Shown here: piece after piece, positions 53,201-62,453 of the stretch
How positions within the stretch are numbered: the first letter of the stretch is position 1
Layout of the letters: the number at the start of each line of letters is the position of its first letter
Source: Pseudomonas viridiflava
GTDB lineage: Bacteria; Pseudomonadota; Gammaproteobacteria; Pseudomonadales; Pseudomonadaceae
Length of the DNA: 64,000 bases
Reading direction: 5' to 3'
NCBI RefSeq assembly: GCF_900573885.1
Contig: NZ_UPSE01000166.1
Location: forward strand, 1 to 64,000
Notes under the pieces: model-generated
Seen by the model: only the letters and a program-made list of their open reading frames with translations
Told to the model about the DNA's origin: nothing
The model's database searches: none
Program-made: the position numbers and the translations under genes

Positions 53201-55246
53201 GAGCTCGTCAGTGTCGTAAGACGGATTGATATCGCTGATTACTGTCTGCACTGGAGTTGAGCAAGAACGCACGCCGGTTTGCTGGTAGGGGTCGTCCCAA
53301 GTGGCGACTGGCAGGCTAAGTGCGGCATCATCAGTGGTAGAGCCGGAGTAAGTAAACGAGGAGGTTGCTGCACCTTTCCCAGCGAAATAGCGGGAAGCCT
53401 CGTACATCATCTCGGCAATCGGGTTGCCCCACATACGGCACTCGCCGGATTTGAGCTCCCGCGTGGTGATTCGGCCGCAATTGGCATTGTATTCGCTGCC
53501 GTTGAAACCAATCAGTTTCAACTTGTCGATTGTCCGAATAATGCCGTTGACGCTCGTGAACACGCCAGTCCCTGCGTTGATTTCATCGCTTATGTTAGTC
53601 ACGGTGCGACGTAACACGCCACCACTCAGGTTCTTGGTATAGCTGCCAGTCAAGAGGCCAAAGCGCATCTTGGGATCGGTGCTGCTGGAAGCAGAAAACC
53701 CATAATCTTGCAAAAGCCCCACGGGCTTATGAGTAATGAGCGTATTGCGTCCACTTACAGTGCTGTAAGGAACGCAGTTGTCCTCGAGCAGATTAGCCAC
53801 GCAGACCTTGTTACGCACCAGATAATCATCGCGAACGGGCGTCGGCAGGTCCCGCTTGTAAGACGAGAGTTTTAAGTTTACGAAACGAGGGATATCAGTA
53901 CTGCCAACGGTCGTGCGGTCGGGCCCGTAGGCTCCAGTTGTCGCTTTAGTGTAAGGAACAACCGCGCAGCCCGTTATTCCTGGGCCATTCCAGGTCAGGT
54001 AGTACTGATCACTTCCCGCCTCTTCTTCATAGCGAAACTCGACAGTGTGATCACCGACGCTAAGGTTAACGGTGCCCGAGTGAGCGGCGTCACACGTCGA
54101 ATTGCTCAATCCATGCGCGCCAAAATATGAAGCGACGCTTACACCATCAATCAATACTTCAACCGCGTCGTCACCGTTTACGTAAAACGTATAACTGCCG
54201 GCAGTGCCAATTTTAAGCTGCCCCTTAAGGACACTAACGTAGTTGTCCTCGTCCTTCGCGACAGTGGTACCCGGTCCGTTCAGGGTTTGGCTACCAACAT
54301 ACAAAATGCCGTTCTGCGGTTTATAGATGTAGTTCCGCGATACATTTATGCCATTGGGCACGGCGTTGGCCGGAACTGACGAAACTCGCTGAATCAAAGC
54401 AGCAAATTCTGCACTGCTGGCTGGGTGAGTTTTATCGGTACCACCGGCTGTACAGGAAGGGCCGCTACCACCGTTCAAGCACTTATCGCCTGCCACCGGC
54501 TGCTCAATCGAAACCCATTCCCAAATTCGATACGCCGCGTTTTGCAGCACCCGTAACTTTGGATCGTTTGACGTAGCAGCTGTAGAAGCGCCCAACGTTG
54601 TGTTGGCAAACAGATGGCGGCGGCCAGCAATAGGGGCAGTCAGTGGGGTGTAATCAGCGATGTCGTAACCGTCGATAGCCGCACTGGTGTACTCCTTACC
54701 CCAAGCGTGAGCATCTTGAGGAATGGAGCTGCGCTCTAGGATGGTTTCGCCAACGGCGCTAGAGGTGGTAGCAGTGTCGGTAGACCGTTTACCCCCATAA
54801 AGCACCTTGCGCAAAGCATCGATACGTGAGGTAGTCAGGTAGTTGAGGAAGTTACCGCTCCAATCACCTTGACCCGCAGTCACGCATCGACCGATATAAG
54901 CCTTGGAAGCGCCGTCAACTGGATCAGTCCAAGAACCCGTAGAACCAACGGAAATCGGGACAAATACACTGCTGCTGTAGTTGTAGCATTTCGCCGAATC
55001 GAAGTAACCGAAGTACGTGATGCTCGGTTTAAAACGCACATCCAGCAGCGAGTCGCCGTCCAGGTCGGAGGCATCGTTATACGCCTCGTTGTATAACTTG
55101 TGGTCCCGGCCCATCACAAGCATGTTGAGCGGGGTTACCTGGCGAGACGTATAAAGCGGCCCCTGGGCAATATCGCTAGCCTGCACGATGGGCGCAGACA
55201 TTGCCGCGAGCAGGGAGGACGCTGTCAGCAACTGACTGAGTTTCAT
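50228..55246 (-). CDS. pilY1: Type IV pilus tip-associated adhesin PilY1 with PA14-like domain
   Basis: A 1672-residue exported protein (signal peptide ending near PIVQAS). The N-terminal third has YNEAYNDASDLDGDSLLDVRFKP. At about residues 305–428 there is a PA14-like beta module (LKIGTAGSYTFYVNGDDAVEVLIDGVSV, GDHTVEFRYEEEAGSDQYYLTW), unlike the vWA type of P. aeruginosa PilY1. The C-terminal half is the conserved PilY1/PilC beta-propeller with a calcium-loop motif DSDSDGITD near residue 1381. A second loop, DTNGDGVIDDRD, lies further on. It should cap the pilus, promote extension and mediate adhesion. The start at 55246 gives a proper signal peptide; pilX ends 16 bp upstream. Confidence 0.9.
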   Translation of the reverse strand: MKLSQLLTASSLLAAMSAPIVQASDIAQGPLYTSRQVTPLNMLVMGRDHKLYNEAYNDASDLDGDSLLDVRFKPSITYFGYFDSAKCYNYSSSVFVPISVGSTGSWTDPVDGASKAYIGRCVTAGQGDWSGNFLNYLTTSRIDALRKVLYGGKRSTDTATTSSAVGETILERSSIPQDAHAWGKEYTSAAIDGYDIADYTPLTAPIAGRRHLFANTTLGASTAATSNDPKLRVLQNAAYRIWEWVSIEQPVAGDKCLNGGSGPSCTAGGTDKTHPASSAEFAALIQRVSSVPANAVPNGINVSRNYIYKPQNGILYVGSQTLNGPGTTVAKDEDNYVSVLKGQLKIGTAGSYTFYVNGDDAVEVLIDGVSVASYFGAHGLSNSTCDAAHSGTVNLSVGDHTVEFRYEEEAGSDQYYLTWNGPGITGCAVVPYTKATTGAYGPDRTTVGSTDIPRFVNLKLSSYKRDLPTPVRDDYLVRNKVCVANLLEDNCVPYSTVSGRNTLITHKPVGLLQDYGFSASSSTDPKMRFGLLTGSYTKNLSGGVLRRTVTNISDEINAGTGVFTSVNGIIRTIDKLKLIGFNGSEYNANCGRITTRELKSGECRMWGNPIAEMMYEASRYFAGKGAATSSFTYSGSTTDDAALSLPVATWDDPYQQTGVRSCSTPVQTVISDINPSYDTDELPGSFWQASGFTSDMAGLDVGSLSNTIWNGEFNSAKKLIFIGETGGVKDGAPSAKEATTFRNTRGLAPEEPTKYGGYYSAAIAYYGRQTALNAASKQKMSTFSVALASPLPQLKIPVGNQEITLVPFAKSVGGNSIDAAKDKYQPTNAIVDFYVESISADRTSGVFRVNFEDTEQGADYDMDAIARYSYQVNSNGTLTVNMSSDYAAGGIIQHMGYVISGTTKDGVYLEVRDADTAETADVNYYLDTGTRVNNNRALPLTASRIFTPGTAGAASLLKDPLWYAAKWGGFNDRNGNGRPDIRAEWTSAGDRVADPDPDNYFLVTNALGLRAQLDKAFSDILASLSSSASAAASTGAFVPGTTQVVQARFRTSDWSGELIGYQLLSNGSIGSVIWNAADQLPAAGLRKIFTLNPSATESPRGAAFTWSNLSLDQRTALQGSPLVTEAVAEARVNYLRGEQSREVRSANGIFRNRMNGVLGDIINSNPQYVGTDSRIKFVPATYSESYDAYRKSLNRPDMVYAGGNDGMLHGFCAANCGSGVSRGQELLAYVPNFLMTDLYLLTAPGYTHRYFVDGVPKAGDARIGGNWKTVVLGSGGAGGKGVFALDVTDPKEFGLDEVLWEFTPASETAAGLATEDLGYMIGSPQIAMVRGNNNSVAIFTSGFDSSSGRTSVYVVDIGTGAVVKRVQLPNGAGLSVTAPALLDSDSDGITDYVYVGDISGNLWRVDLTNASPSNWDVGLNGNPLLTARNASGEVQPMTGAPLVGTPDATGNVMIYIGTGRYLGVTDKTDKTVQAFYGVKDKWLSGNNGFTTRTPSNLVEQTIITEERAGNFVGSLRVNFDYRITSANEVDPLLGDGWYLTLTSPSTPRARGERVTTQAQISGNKVLFTTTIPPVDTCEFGGSSWLMEVNVATGKRFDTAIFDTNGDGVIDDRDAAVNGRGWDELITPPALIPDCPNGTVCKVSSGSSGNLSMVLNNGDTTLPRGRISWRQLE

Positions 55247-55262
55247 GCTAATAACACCCCAC

Positions 55263-55700
55263 TCAAGGACGGAAAGTAGATTGCAGAACCACGCGATTGG
55301 TATCCGCGCGGCCGTAGCCAAGGCCAGTAATACGGAACGTATTATTGGAATTCGGAATTGCTTCAACATAGTAGTAAGCCTTCGCGCCGCTTACTGGCTG
55401 AACCAAGCACCATGAGCTAGCCGCGTTACATGCTGTAGACGAAGGCTCCGCCGAATAGTCAACCGCACTCGTCGTTGCGTAAGTTGCCGGGTTGGTTTTA
55501 ACACTCAACTCGCCTGCACGAAGCGCAGCCTCGGCAAGTTGGAAAGCGCGGTTCTTTTCTGCCGCGTTGCCAGCCATTTTTTCTTGAAGCGTAGAGCTCT
55601 GCATGGCAGACAAGCCAAGCACCGTAAGCAAAAGTAGAAATACCAGGCTAATAATAAGGGCAGAGCCGGTTTGCTGTGAGGGACGTCGAATAAAGGTCAT
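55263..55700 (-). CDS. pilX: Minor pilin assembly protein PilX
   Basis: A 145-residue prepilin-like protein. It has the PilX_N signature G|SALIISLVFLLLLTVLGLSAMQSSTLQEKMAGN and lacks Glu5, as in this family. A short periplasmic domain carries one Cys pair (STACNAASSWCLV). It is in the minor-pilin operon between pilW and pilY1. Start ATG 55700 lies two bases after the pilW stop; a TTG two codons earlier is an alternative. Confidence 0.85.
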   Translation of the reverse strand: MTFIRRPSQQTGSALIISLVFLLLLTVLGLSAMQSSTLQEKMAGNAAEKNRAFQLAEAALRAGELSVKTNPATYATTSAVDYSAEPSSTACNAASSWCLVQPVSGAKAYYYVEAIPNSNNTFRITGLGYGRADTNRVVLQSTFRP

Positions 55701-55702
55701 GT

Positions 55703-56461
55703 TCAAGGCAACCTGTTGCGAATGGCGATTAGCGACCTGAATGTTTGAGTACCCGCGTGTTCACTGGTGAGAGTTAGGGTCACCTTGACGCTTTTAACCT
55801 CGCTCCAGTCGCTGGGCGTTGTTTCGTAAGCGGTAACGTAGTCGCCATCGCCGGTACCGAACTCAAACGCGAGCGCCTGTACGTTATCGATCAGATCCAC
55901 ACCATTCTTCTGAACTTTGCTGTTGCTCAGTTGGTAAGTAACTGTCGAGAGTTCAAACACCTCGGTACCGGCGGCGAAGCCGCTGGGCATTCCAACGGGC
56001 TCCATCATGAACAGCTCAGCACGCGTGCAGTTTGCTGCCAGAAGCGGACCGAGTGTGCTCATACCGGTCAGATCCACGGCGGCGCTCGCGGGGACAACTC
56101 GACGTCGGCCCGGATCTGGATTAAGGAATTTAACCGTAAGCACCCCATTCGCAAGCACTACGGCGTCGTCAGCCAGGGTGTTGTATGCGCTGTTTTGCGT
56201 AGCATTGGTGAGGGTTACTTTATTTGAGCAACCCCAATAACCAACCATTCGCAAGTCGTGGGAAATTTGCTCAAACACGAAACGCGCGTTTTCCTGCATA
56301 CGTGACTGCTCATCTTGCGCGACATACAACTGGCGCTGCCCGAGGAAAACTTCGATCACGGCAAGTCCAATCACCAGGCTCAGCCCCATGGCGATCAACA
56401 ATTCGACTAAGCCAACCCCCCGCTCGCCCCGAGGGACCGCATATGCTTTTGCCATGATCAT
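55703..56461 (-). CDS. pilW: Minor pilin PilW
   Basis: A 252-residue prepilin with cleavage motif ERG|VGLVELLIAMGLSLVIGL (Glu5 present) and the PilW-typical segment DEQSRMQENARFVFEQISHDLRMVGYWGC. The first ATG overlaps the pilV stop (ATGA). It is part of the PilVWX–FimU tip complex that starts pilus assembly. Confidence 0.87.
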   Translation of the reverse strand: MIMAKAYAVPRGERGVGLVELLIAMGLSLVIGLAVIEVFLGQRQLYVAQDEQSRMQENARFVFEQISHDLRMVGYWGCSNKVTLTNATQNSAYNTLADDAVVLANGVLTVKFLNPDPGRRRVVPASAAVDLTGMSTLGPLLAANCTRAELFMMEPVGMPSGFAAGTEVFELSTVTYQLSNSKVQKNGVDLIDNVQALAFEFGTGDGDYVTAYETTPSDWSEVKSVKVTLTLTSEHAGTQTFRSLIAIRNRLP

Positions 56462-56934
56462 TCCAGTACGGTCGTGTAGGTGAAAGTGGTGGCAGCCGCA
56501 TTCTGTGCCGTGCGCGCCAGGTCCTTGATCCCGATGGTGACGGTCACCGTGTCTCCATCAATAACCACTGAACTCAGCTCCTCACCTTTAATCAACGCCA
56601 GTTGCTCCAGCCACTCGTACATGTCCTTGTCGTAAATCGCAGTGGCGCTTTCTGAAGGGCCTGACGCCCCAGCAGCGTGTGCATACGATGCCGCATTGGA
56701 CTTGTTCGCCCTTATGCGCTCGACGATGTCGTAAGCAAGAAAGGTAGCGTGCGATCGCCACTTGGCACTCTCGGCAAATTTGATCGACTGCAACTGCATG
56801 GCGGCCATGCCTAACATGCCGATAACCAGCACGAGCACGGCGATCAACACTTCGATAAGCGTCATGCCGCACTGCGCTTTGCCGCTGTGCAGTAACGGTT
56901 TTCCTGGTTTTCGCATGACTACTCTCATGTTCAT
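56458..56934 (-). CDS. pilV: Minor pilin PilV
   Basis: A 158-residue prepilin with a basic leader, cleavage G|MTLIEVLIAVLVLVIGMLGMAAMQLQSIKFAESAKWRSHATFLAYDI, and a short globular domain. Start and stop overlap the neighbouring genes by four bases (ATGA), so fimU, pilV and pilW are translationally coupled. Confidence 0.87.
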   Translation of the reverse strand: MNMRVVMRKPGKPLLHSGKAQCGMTLIEVLIAVLVLVIGMLGMAAMQLQSIKFAESAKWRSHATFLAYDIVERIRANKSNAASYAHAAGASGPSESATAIYDKDMYEWLEQLALIKGEELSSVVIDGDTVTVTIGIKDLARTAQNAAATTFTYTTVLE

Positions 56935-57437
56935 GGAGCCACTGTGCAGGCGGCGATATTTAAGCGACCTGTGCCATACACTGTCAGCGCACGGCCAGTA
57001 TCCGGATCGCAGCTGCCGTCAGCGAAATACGTGATAACCACGTCGTTCGACCCGGAGCGGTAGCCGCCTGAGGTGAAGGCAAAAGTGGATACGTCGGCAT
57101 TGCTAATTTTTACCGACAACGCAGAACTCGCCTGCGCGGCTTGAAATTCTCGCAGGACGGCACCGGTGCAAGTCGCGCCCGCATCATCAACACGCACTTT
57201 CCAGCCGTTCTTCCACGCTCCACCGTTTGTTGAAGGCGTTACGCAAACGTTGCGGCCCCGAGCTACCGCCTCGGAGCGGGCATAGGCGATTGTGGTGGTC
57301 AGCGCACTGATGTCGGATGCAGCACGATTTTTACGAATCATGGTGGCGAAGCTCGGAATGGCGAGTGCCAACAAAATTGCGGCGACCACAACCGTAACCA
57401 TCAGCTCTACGAGAGTGAATCCTCTGACCTTGCGCAT
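56931..57437 (-). CDS. fimU: Minor pilin FimU/FimT (GspH-like)
   Basis: A 168-residue prepilin, first gene of the operon. The leader is MRKVRG, with cleavage before FTLVELMVTVVVAAILLALAIPSFATMIRKNRAASD. The GspH/FimT C-terminal domain has IAYARSEAVARGRNVCVTP and W-K-N-G-W-K-V. P. aeruginosa has both FimT and FimU; only one such gene is here, and position next to pilV favours FimU. The start at 57437 has AAGGA seven bases upstream. Confidence 0.85.
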   Translation of the reverse strand: MRKVRGFTLVELMVTVVVAAILLALAIPSFATMIRKNRAASDISALTTTIAYARSEAVARGRNVCVTPSTNGGAWKNGWKVRVDDAGATCTGAVLREFQAAQASSALSVKISNADVSTFAFTSGGYRSGSNDVVITYFADGSCDPDTGRALTVYGTGRLNIAACTVAP

Positions 57438-57474
57438 GGAATTTTCCTTTTTCATGCGCGCAATGTAGGAAAGT

Positions 57475-57496
57475 TCTTAGCAACAGTCTTAGCAAC
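57475..57496 (-). promoter_or_regulatory. Twelve-base tandem direct repeat upstream of fimU
   Basis: TCTTAGCAAC occurs at 57475–57484 and again at 57487–57496, a 12-bp period, 38–59 bases upstream of the fimU ATG. The spacing (about one helical turn) suits a regulator binding to one face of the DNA. In P. aeruginosa AlgR controls this operon, but I do not see its consensus here. Confidence 0.4.
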
Positions 57497-57606
57497 GGCG
57501 ATGACCGGCCGTAATCGCCGATGTTCGGCATATACGGTGGCGTAGCCGTCCAAAGTGGCAAACGGCCAGAGCAGGATTCGGTGCTAAAAACCGCAGATGA
57601 AGGCGT

Positions 57607-57641
57607 AAAAAAACCACCGAGGCCAGATGCCACCGATGGTT
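57607..57641 (-). terminator. Rho-independent terminator after ispH
   Basis: On the minus strand ACCATCGG…GGC-ATCTG-GCC-TCGGTGGT forms a stem with one bulge and two wobble pairs, directly followed by seven Ts. It begins about 20 bases after the ispH stop and would end the ribF–ispH transcript before the minor-pilin operon. Confidence 0.8.
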
Positions 57642-57661
57642 ATCGTCGTTACAAGCGCGGA

Positions 57662-58609
57662 TTATTCGACAGTGCGAATTCGCAACTCCTTCGGCATCGA
57701 AAACGTAACATTCTCCGGCCGCCCTTCCAGCTCTTCAGCGCCCGTCGCGCCCCACTCTCTCAACTTCTGCACAACACCAAGCACAAGCACCTCAGGCGCC
57801 GAAGCCCCTGCGGTAATCCCGATACGCGCTTTGCCTTCAAACCACCCCTGCTGCAAATCCTCAGCCCCATCGATCAGGTAAGCCGGCGTGCCCAGGCGCT
57901 CGGAAAGTTCGCGCAGGCGGTTGGAGTTGGAGCTGTTGGGGCTGCCGACGACAAGCACCACGTCGCACTCGCTGGCGAGCTGTTTGACGGCGTCTTGACG
58001 GTTTTGGGTGGCGTAGCAGATGTCGTCTTTGCGCGGGCCGCCGATGCTGGGGAAGCGGCTGCGCAGGGCGTCGATGACGCGGCTCGTGTCGTCCATCGAC
58101 AGCGTGGTCTGGGTGACGAAGGCCAGGGTTTCGGGGTTGCGCACTTGTAGGTTGGCGACATCTGTTTCGTCTTCAACCAGGTAGATGGCGCCGCCATTGC
58201 TGGCGTCGTATTGGCCCATGGTGCCTTCGACTTCCGGGTGGCCGGCGTGGCCGATGAGGATGCATTCGCGGCCGTCGCGGCTGTAGCGGGCGACTTCGAT
58301 GTGCACTTTGGTCACCAGCGGGCATGTCGCGTCGAATACTTTGAGGCCGCGCGATTCAGCTTCTTTGCGTACAGCTTGGGAAACGCCGTGGGCGCTGAAG
58401 ATGACGATGACGTTGTCGGGCACCTGGTCCAGCTCTTCGACGAAAATGGCGCCGCGGGCGCGCAGGTCTTCGACGACGAATTTGTTGTGGACCACTTCGT
58501 GGCGAACGTAAATCGGCGGGCCGAATACTTCGAGGGCGCGGTTGACGATTTCAATCGCGCGGTCAACGCCGGCGCAGAAGCCGCGCGGGTTGGCGAGTTT
58601 GATTTGCAT
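57662..58609 (-). CDS. ispH: 4-hydroxy-3-methylbut-2-enyl diphosphate reductase
   Basis: A 315-residue iron–sulfur enzyme of the non-mevalonate isoprenoid pathway, converting HMBPP to IPP and DMAPP. The three cluster cysteines are C12 ([10 protein letters not shown]), C96 (FDATCPLV) and C198 ([10 protein letters not shown]). The catalytic Glu lies in [12 protein letters not shown], with substrate residues in [12 protein letters not shown]. The start [10 protein letters not shown] at 58609 matches family members; a start five codons earlier is possible. It is 64 bp after fkpB. Confidence 0.96.
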   Translation of the reverse strand: MQIKLANPRGFCAGVDRAIEIVNRALEVFGPPIYVRHEVVHNKFVVEDLRARGAIFVEELDQVPDNVIVIFSAHGVSQAVRKEAESRGLKVFDATCPLVTKVHIEVARYSRDGRECILIGHAGHPEVEGTMGQYDASNGGAIYLVEDETDVANLQVRNPETLAFVTQTTLSMDDTSRVIDALRSRFPSIGGPRKDDICYATQNRQDAVKQLASECDVVLVVGSPNSSNSNRLRELSERLGTPAYLIDGAEDLQQGWFEGKARIGITAGASAPEVLVLGVVQKLREWGATGAEELEGRPENVTFSMPKELRIRTVE

Positions 58610-58673
58610 GGCTGTTTCTTGCATGGGGCTTCTCTCTGTCCGCCCCGAGGGCAGGTGCCAGGTTACCGGCGGG

Positions 58674-59117
58674 TCAGGCCGGTTTGACGTCGATGATTTC
58701 GACCTGAAAGCTCAGGGTCTTGCCAGCGAGTGGGTGGTTGAAGTCGATGGTGACCTGATTGTCATCAAAGGCTTTGACCACGCCGGGCAGCTCGGTGTTG
58801 GCGGCGTCGTTGAAGATCACCAGCAGCCCGTCCGACAGCTCCATGCCTTCGAATTGCGAACGCGGCATTACTTGTACGTTTTGCGGGTTGGGCTGGCCGA
58901 AGCCGTGCTCCGGTTCCACTTGCAGGGTGCGCTTGTCGCCAGCCTTCAGGCCGAACAAGGCGGCTTCAAAGCCGGGCAACAGGTTGCCGTCACCGACTTT
59001 GAAGGTGGCCGGTTTCTTGTCGAAGGTGCTGTCGACCACATCACCGTTTTCCAGGTTCAGGGCGAAGTGCAGGGTGACTTGTTTGTCCGGGCCGATACGC
59101 AGGGCGTCGTCAGTCAT
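58674..59117 (-). CDS. fkpB: FKBP-type peptidyl-prolyl isomerase (SlpA/FkpB)
   Basis: A 147-residue SlyD/SlpA-type isomerase-chaperone: [51 protein letters not shown], an inserted-flap region, then [20 protein letters not shown]. Unlike SlyD it has no His-rich tail. It overlaps lspA by eight bases. The longer frame upstream is a shadow of lspA. Confidence 0.93.
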   Translation of the reverse strand: MTDDALRIGPDKQVTLHFALNLENGDVVDSTFDKKPATFKVGDGNLLPGFEAALFGLKAGDKRTLQVEPEHGFGQPNPQNVQVMPRSQFEGMELSDGLLVIFNDAANTELPGVVKAFDDNQVTIDFNHPLAGKTLSFQVEIIDVKPA

Positions 59118-59619
59118 GGGCGGGCTCTCCGGCTTTTTTGCTTTTGAACATGTCCAGGGCCAGCAACACGGCGCCGACGGAGATAGCGCTATCGGCGATG
59201 TTGAAGGCCGGGAAGTACCAGCGGTTCTGCCAGTGCACGAGGATAAAGTCGATGACATGGCCGAGCACGATTCGGTCGTACAGGTTGCCCAGCGCGCCGC
59301 CGAGCACCAGCGACAGGGCCACGGCGAGCAGGGTTTCTTCAGGTTTGAGGCGCTTGAGCCAGACCACCAGCGTGGCACTGACGGCTACGGCAATCAGGGC
59401 AAACAGCCAGCGCTGCCAGCCAGAGCTGTCGGCCAGAAAACTGAAGGCAGCGCCGGTGTTGTAGGCCAGCGTCCAGCTGAACAGGTCGGGAATGATCACG
59501 ATTTGCTGGTACAGGGTCAGGCTGTTTTCAAAGTAAAGCTTGGTGGCCTGATCGAGGATCAGCACCACCAGGCTCAGCCACAGCCACGACAAACGACCGA
59601 GACGGCTGGTGTTAGGCAT
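59110..59619 (-). CDS. lspA: Lipoprotein signal peptidase II
   Basis: A 169-residue four-helix inner-membrane aspartyl protease that removes signal peptides from prolipoproteins. The catalytic dyad is D124 (HVIDFI) and D143 (FNIADSAI), the same numbers as in the P. aeruginosa enzyme. [10 protein letters not shown] and [12 protein letters not shown] are conserved. It overlaps ileS and fkpB by eight bases each, so all three are coupled. Confidence 0.96.
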   Translation of the reverse strand: MPNTSRLGRLSWLWLSLVVLILDQATKLYFENSLTLYQQIVIIPDLFSWTLAYNTGAAFSFLADSSGWQRWLFALIAVAVSATLVVWLKRLKPEETLLAVALSLVLGGALGNLYDRIVLGHVIDFILVHWQNRWYFPAFNIADSAISVGAVLLALDMFKSKKAGEPAHD

Positions 59620-62443
59620 AGTGACGAACCTCGCCGGCGCCGCTGATGTTGTCGACGCAGCGCCCGCAGATTTCCGGGTGCTCCGGGTTCACGCCGACGT
59701 CTTCGCGGCAGTGCCAGCAGCGCGCGCACTTGGCGTGAGCTGATTTCATCACTTTGAGTTTCAGACCGGCGACCTCGGTTACCACGGCGTCGGCTGGCGC
59801 GCTGGCCAAAGGCGCTACGGCAGCGGTCGAAGTGATCAGCACGAAGCGCAGCTCATTGCTGAGTTTGCTCAGGTCGCTGACCAGCGCGTCTTCGGCGTAC
59901 AGGGTCACTTCGGCTTGCAAGTTGCCGCCGATGGCTTTGGCGGCGCGCTGGTTTTCCATCTCCTTGTTCACGGCCACTTTCACGGCCATGACGCGCTCCC
60001 AGTAAGCGCGGTCCAATTCGAAGCCTTCGGGCAGCGCGGTGAGCCCTTCGTACCAGGTGTTGAGCATCACCGATTCGTTGCGCTCGCCCGGCAGGTATTC
60101 CCACAGCTCGTCGGCGGTGAACGCCAGAATCGGCGCGATCCAGCGCACCAGCGCTTCAGCGATGTGGAACAACGCGGTCTGGCACGAGCGGCGTGCCTGG
60201 CTGTCGCTGGCGGTGGTGTACTGGCGGTCTTTGATGATGTCCAGGTAGAAGCCGCCCAGCTCCTGCACGCAGAAGTTGTGCACCTTGGAGTACACGTTCC
60301 AGAAGCGGTATTCGCCGTAGTGTTCCTGCAGCTCGTTTTGCAGCAGCAGGGCACGGTCGACGGCCCAACGGTCCAGCGCCAGCATGTCTTCGGCCGGCAG
60401 CAGATCGGTGGCCGGGTTAAAGCCGCTGAGGTTGGAAAGCAGGAAACGCGCGGTGTTACGGATGCGGCGATAGGCATCGGCGCTGCGTTGCAGAATCTGA
60501 TCGGAAACAGCCATCTCACCGGAGTAATCGGTGGCCGAAACCCACAGACGCATGATGTCGGCGCCCAGGGTGTCGTTGACCTTTTGTGGCGCGACGACGT
60601 TGCCCAGCGACTTGGACATTTTGCGACCGTTTTCGTCGACGGTAAAACCGTGGGTCAGCAGTTCGCGATACGGAGCGTGGTCGTCCAGCATGCAGCCGGT
60701 GAGCAACGAGGAGTGGAACCAGCCGCGGTGCTGGTCGGAACCTTCCAGGTACAGGTCGGCACGCGGGCCGGACTCATGGCCCATCGGGTGCGAACCACGC
60801 AACACGTGCCAGTGCGTAGTGCCGGAGTCGAACCAGACGTCGAGGGTGTCGCTGATTTTGTCGTAATTGCCGGCTTCGTCGCCCAGCAGTTCAGTCGGGT
60901 CGAGCTTGAACCAGGCTTCGATGCCTTCGTGCTCAACGCGTTTGGCCACTTCTTCCATCAGCTCGACGGTGCGCGGGTGCAGTTCACCGGTGGCTTTGTC
61001 GAGGAAGAACGGGATCGGCACGCCCCAGTTGCGCTGACGCGAGATGCACCAGTCCGGGCGGTTGGCGATCATCGAATGCAGGCGCGCCTGGCCCCAGGCC
61101 GGCACGAACTGGGTGTCTTCGATGGCTTTTACTGCGCGTTGGCGCAGGGTGTCGCCGGTGTTGGGCTGTTTGTCCATGCCAACGAACCACTGCGCGGTGG
61201 CGCGGTAGATCAGCGGGGACTTGTGGCGCCAGCAGTGCATGTAGCTGTGGCTGATGGTTTCGGTGTGCATCAGCGCGCCCACTTCGCTGAGTTTTTCAAC
61301 GATGGCGGGGTTGGCTTTCCAGATGAACTGGCCACCGAAGAACGGCAGCGACTCAACGTACACGCCGTTGCTTCGCACGGGCGTGAGGATGTCGTCGTTG
61401 ACCATGCCGTAGCGCTTGCAGGTCACGAAGTCGTCTTCGCCGTAGGCCGGGGCGGAGTGAACCACGCCGGTGCCGGCGCCCAACTCGACGTACTCGGCCA
61501 GGTAGACCGGCGAGAGGCGATCATAGAACGGGTGACGGAAGTCGATCAGCTCCAGGGCAGCACCGGGCGCAGTGGCAATTACCGAACCTTGCACGCCGTA
61601 GCGGGCCAGGCAGGCTTGCACCAGCTCTTCAGCGAGGATCAGCAGCTTGTCGCCAACATCGACCAGCGCGTAGGTGAACTCGGGGTGAACGTTGAGCGCC
61701 TGGTTGGCCGGGATGGTCCACGGGGTGGTGGTCCAGATGACGATGGCGGCCGGTTTGCTCAGCGCTGGCAGACCAAATGCGGCGGCCAGTTTGGCCTCAT
61801 CGGCAATCGGGAAAGCGACGTCGATGGTCGAGGATTTTTTGTCCTGGTATTCCACTTCGGCTTCAGCCAGGGCCGAGCCGCAATCGAAGCACCAGTTAAC
61901 CGGTTTCAGACCTTTGAATACGAAACCGCCTTTGACCATTTCAGCCAGGGCGCGGATTTCGCCGGCTTCGTTGGCGAAGTCCATGGTTTTGTACGGGTTG
62001 TCCCAATCGCCCAACACGCCAAGGCGAATGAATTCGGCCTTCTGTCCTTCCACCTGCTCGGCGGCATAGGCGCGGCACAGTTCGCGGGTTTTGTCGGCAG
62101 GCAGGTTTTTACCGTGGGTCACTTCCACTTTGTGCTCGATGGGCAGGCCGTGGCAGTCCCAGCCGGGCACGTACGGCGCGTCGAAACCGGACAGGGTTTT
62201 CGAGCGCACGATCATGTCTTTGAGAATCTTGTTAACCGCGTGACCGATGTGAATGGTGCCGTTGGCATAGGGCGGGCCATCGTGCAGCACGAACTTGGGC
62301 CGATCCTTACCAATCTCACGCAGCTTCTGGTACAGGCCAATGCTGTCCCAGCGCTGCAGAATCTGCGGTTCGCGCTGTGGCAGGCCGGCCTTCATTGGGA
62401 AGGCGGTATCCGGAAGGTTTAGCGTGGCTTTGTAGTCGGTCAT
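59612..62443 (-). CDS. ileS: Isoleucyl-tRNA synthetase
   Basis: A 943-residue class I synthetase. HIGH is at 65–68 in [20 protein letters not shown] in [11 protein letters not shown]. The editing domain (CP1) includes [14 protein letters not shown] and [16 protein letters not shown]. The C-terminal zinc-binding [12 protein letters not shown]…CGRCVDNI shows the bacterial IleS1 form, the one usually sensitive to mupirocin. [13 protein letters not shown] at 62443 is the standard start; the frame open to 62500 runs into the intergenic gap. It is 10 bp after ribF. Confidence 0.98.
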   Translation of the reverse strand: MTDYKATLNLPDTAFPMKAGLPQREPQILQRWDSIGLYQKLREIGKDRPKFVLHDGPPYANGTIHIGHAVNKILKDMIVRSKTLSGFDAPYVPGWDCHGLPIEHKVEVTHGKNLPADKTRELCRAYAAEQVEGQKAEFIRLGVLGDWDNPYKTMDFANEAGEIRALAEMVKGGFVFKGLKPVNWCFDCGSALAEAEVEYQDKKSSTIDVAFPIADEAKLAAAFGLPALSKPAAIVIWTTTPWTIPANQALNVHPEFTYALVDVGDKLLILAEELVQACLARYGVQGSVIATAPGAALELIDFRHPFYDRLSPVYLAEYVELGAGTGVVHSAPAYGEDDFVTCKRYGMVNDDILTPVRSNGVYVESLPFFGGQFIWKANPAIVEKLSEVGALMHTETISHSYMHCWRHKSPLIYRATAQWFVGMDKQPNTGDTLRQRAVKAIEDTQFVPAWGQARLHSMIANRPDWCISRQRNWGVPIPFFLDKATGELHPRTVELMEEVAKRVEHEGIEAWFKLDPTELLGDEAGNYDKISDTLDVWFDSGTTHWHVLRGSHPMGHESGPRADLYLEGSDQHRGWFHSSLLTGCMLDDHAPYRELLTHGFTVDENGRKMSKSLGNVVAPQKVNDTLGADIMRLWVSATDYSGEMAVSDQILQRSADAYRRIRNTARFLLSNLSGFNPATDLLPAEDMLALDRWAVDRALLLQNELQEHYGEYRFWNVYSKVHNFCVQELGGFYLDIIKDRQYTTASDSQARRSCQTALFHIAEALVRWIAPILAFTADELWEYLPGERNESVMLNTWYEGLTALPEGFELDRAYWERVMAVKVAVNKEMENQRAAKAIGGNLQAEVTLYAEDALVSDLSKLSNELRFVLITSTAAVAPLASAPADAVVTEVAGLKLKVMKSAHAKCARCWHCREDVGVNPEHPEICGRCVDNISGAGEVRHYA

Positions 62444-62453
62444 TTCAGGCTCT

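Noticed and set aside
57331..57633. 100-codon frame overlapping the fimU 5' region
   Set aside because: It is out of frame with fimU and includes its leader and coding sequence; a shadow frame.
59915..62422. 835-codon open frame antisense to ileS
   Set aside because: Fully inside ileS on the other strand and without recognisable domains; a composition artefact.
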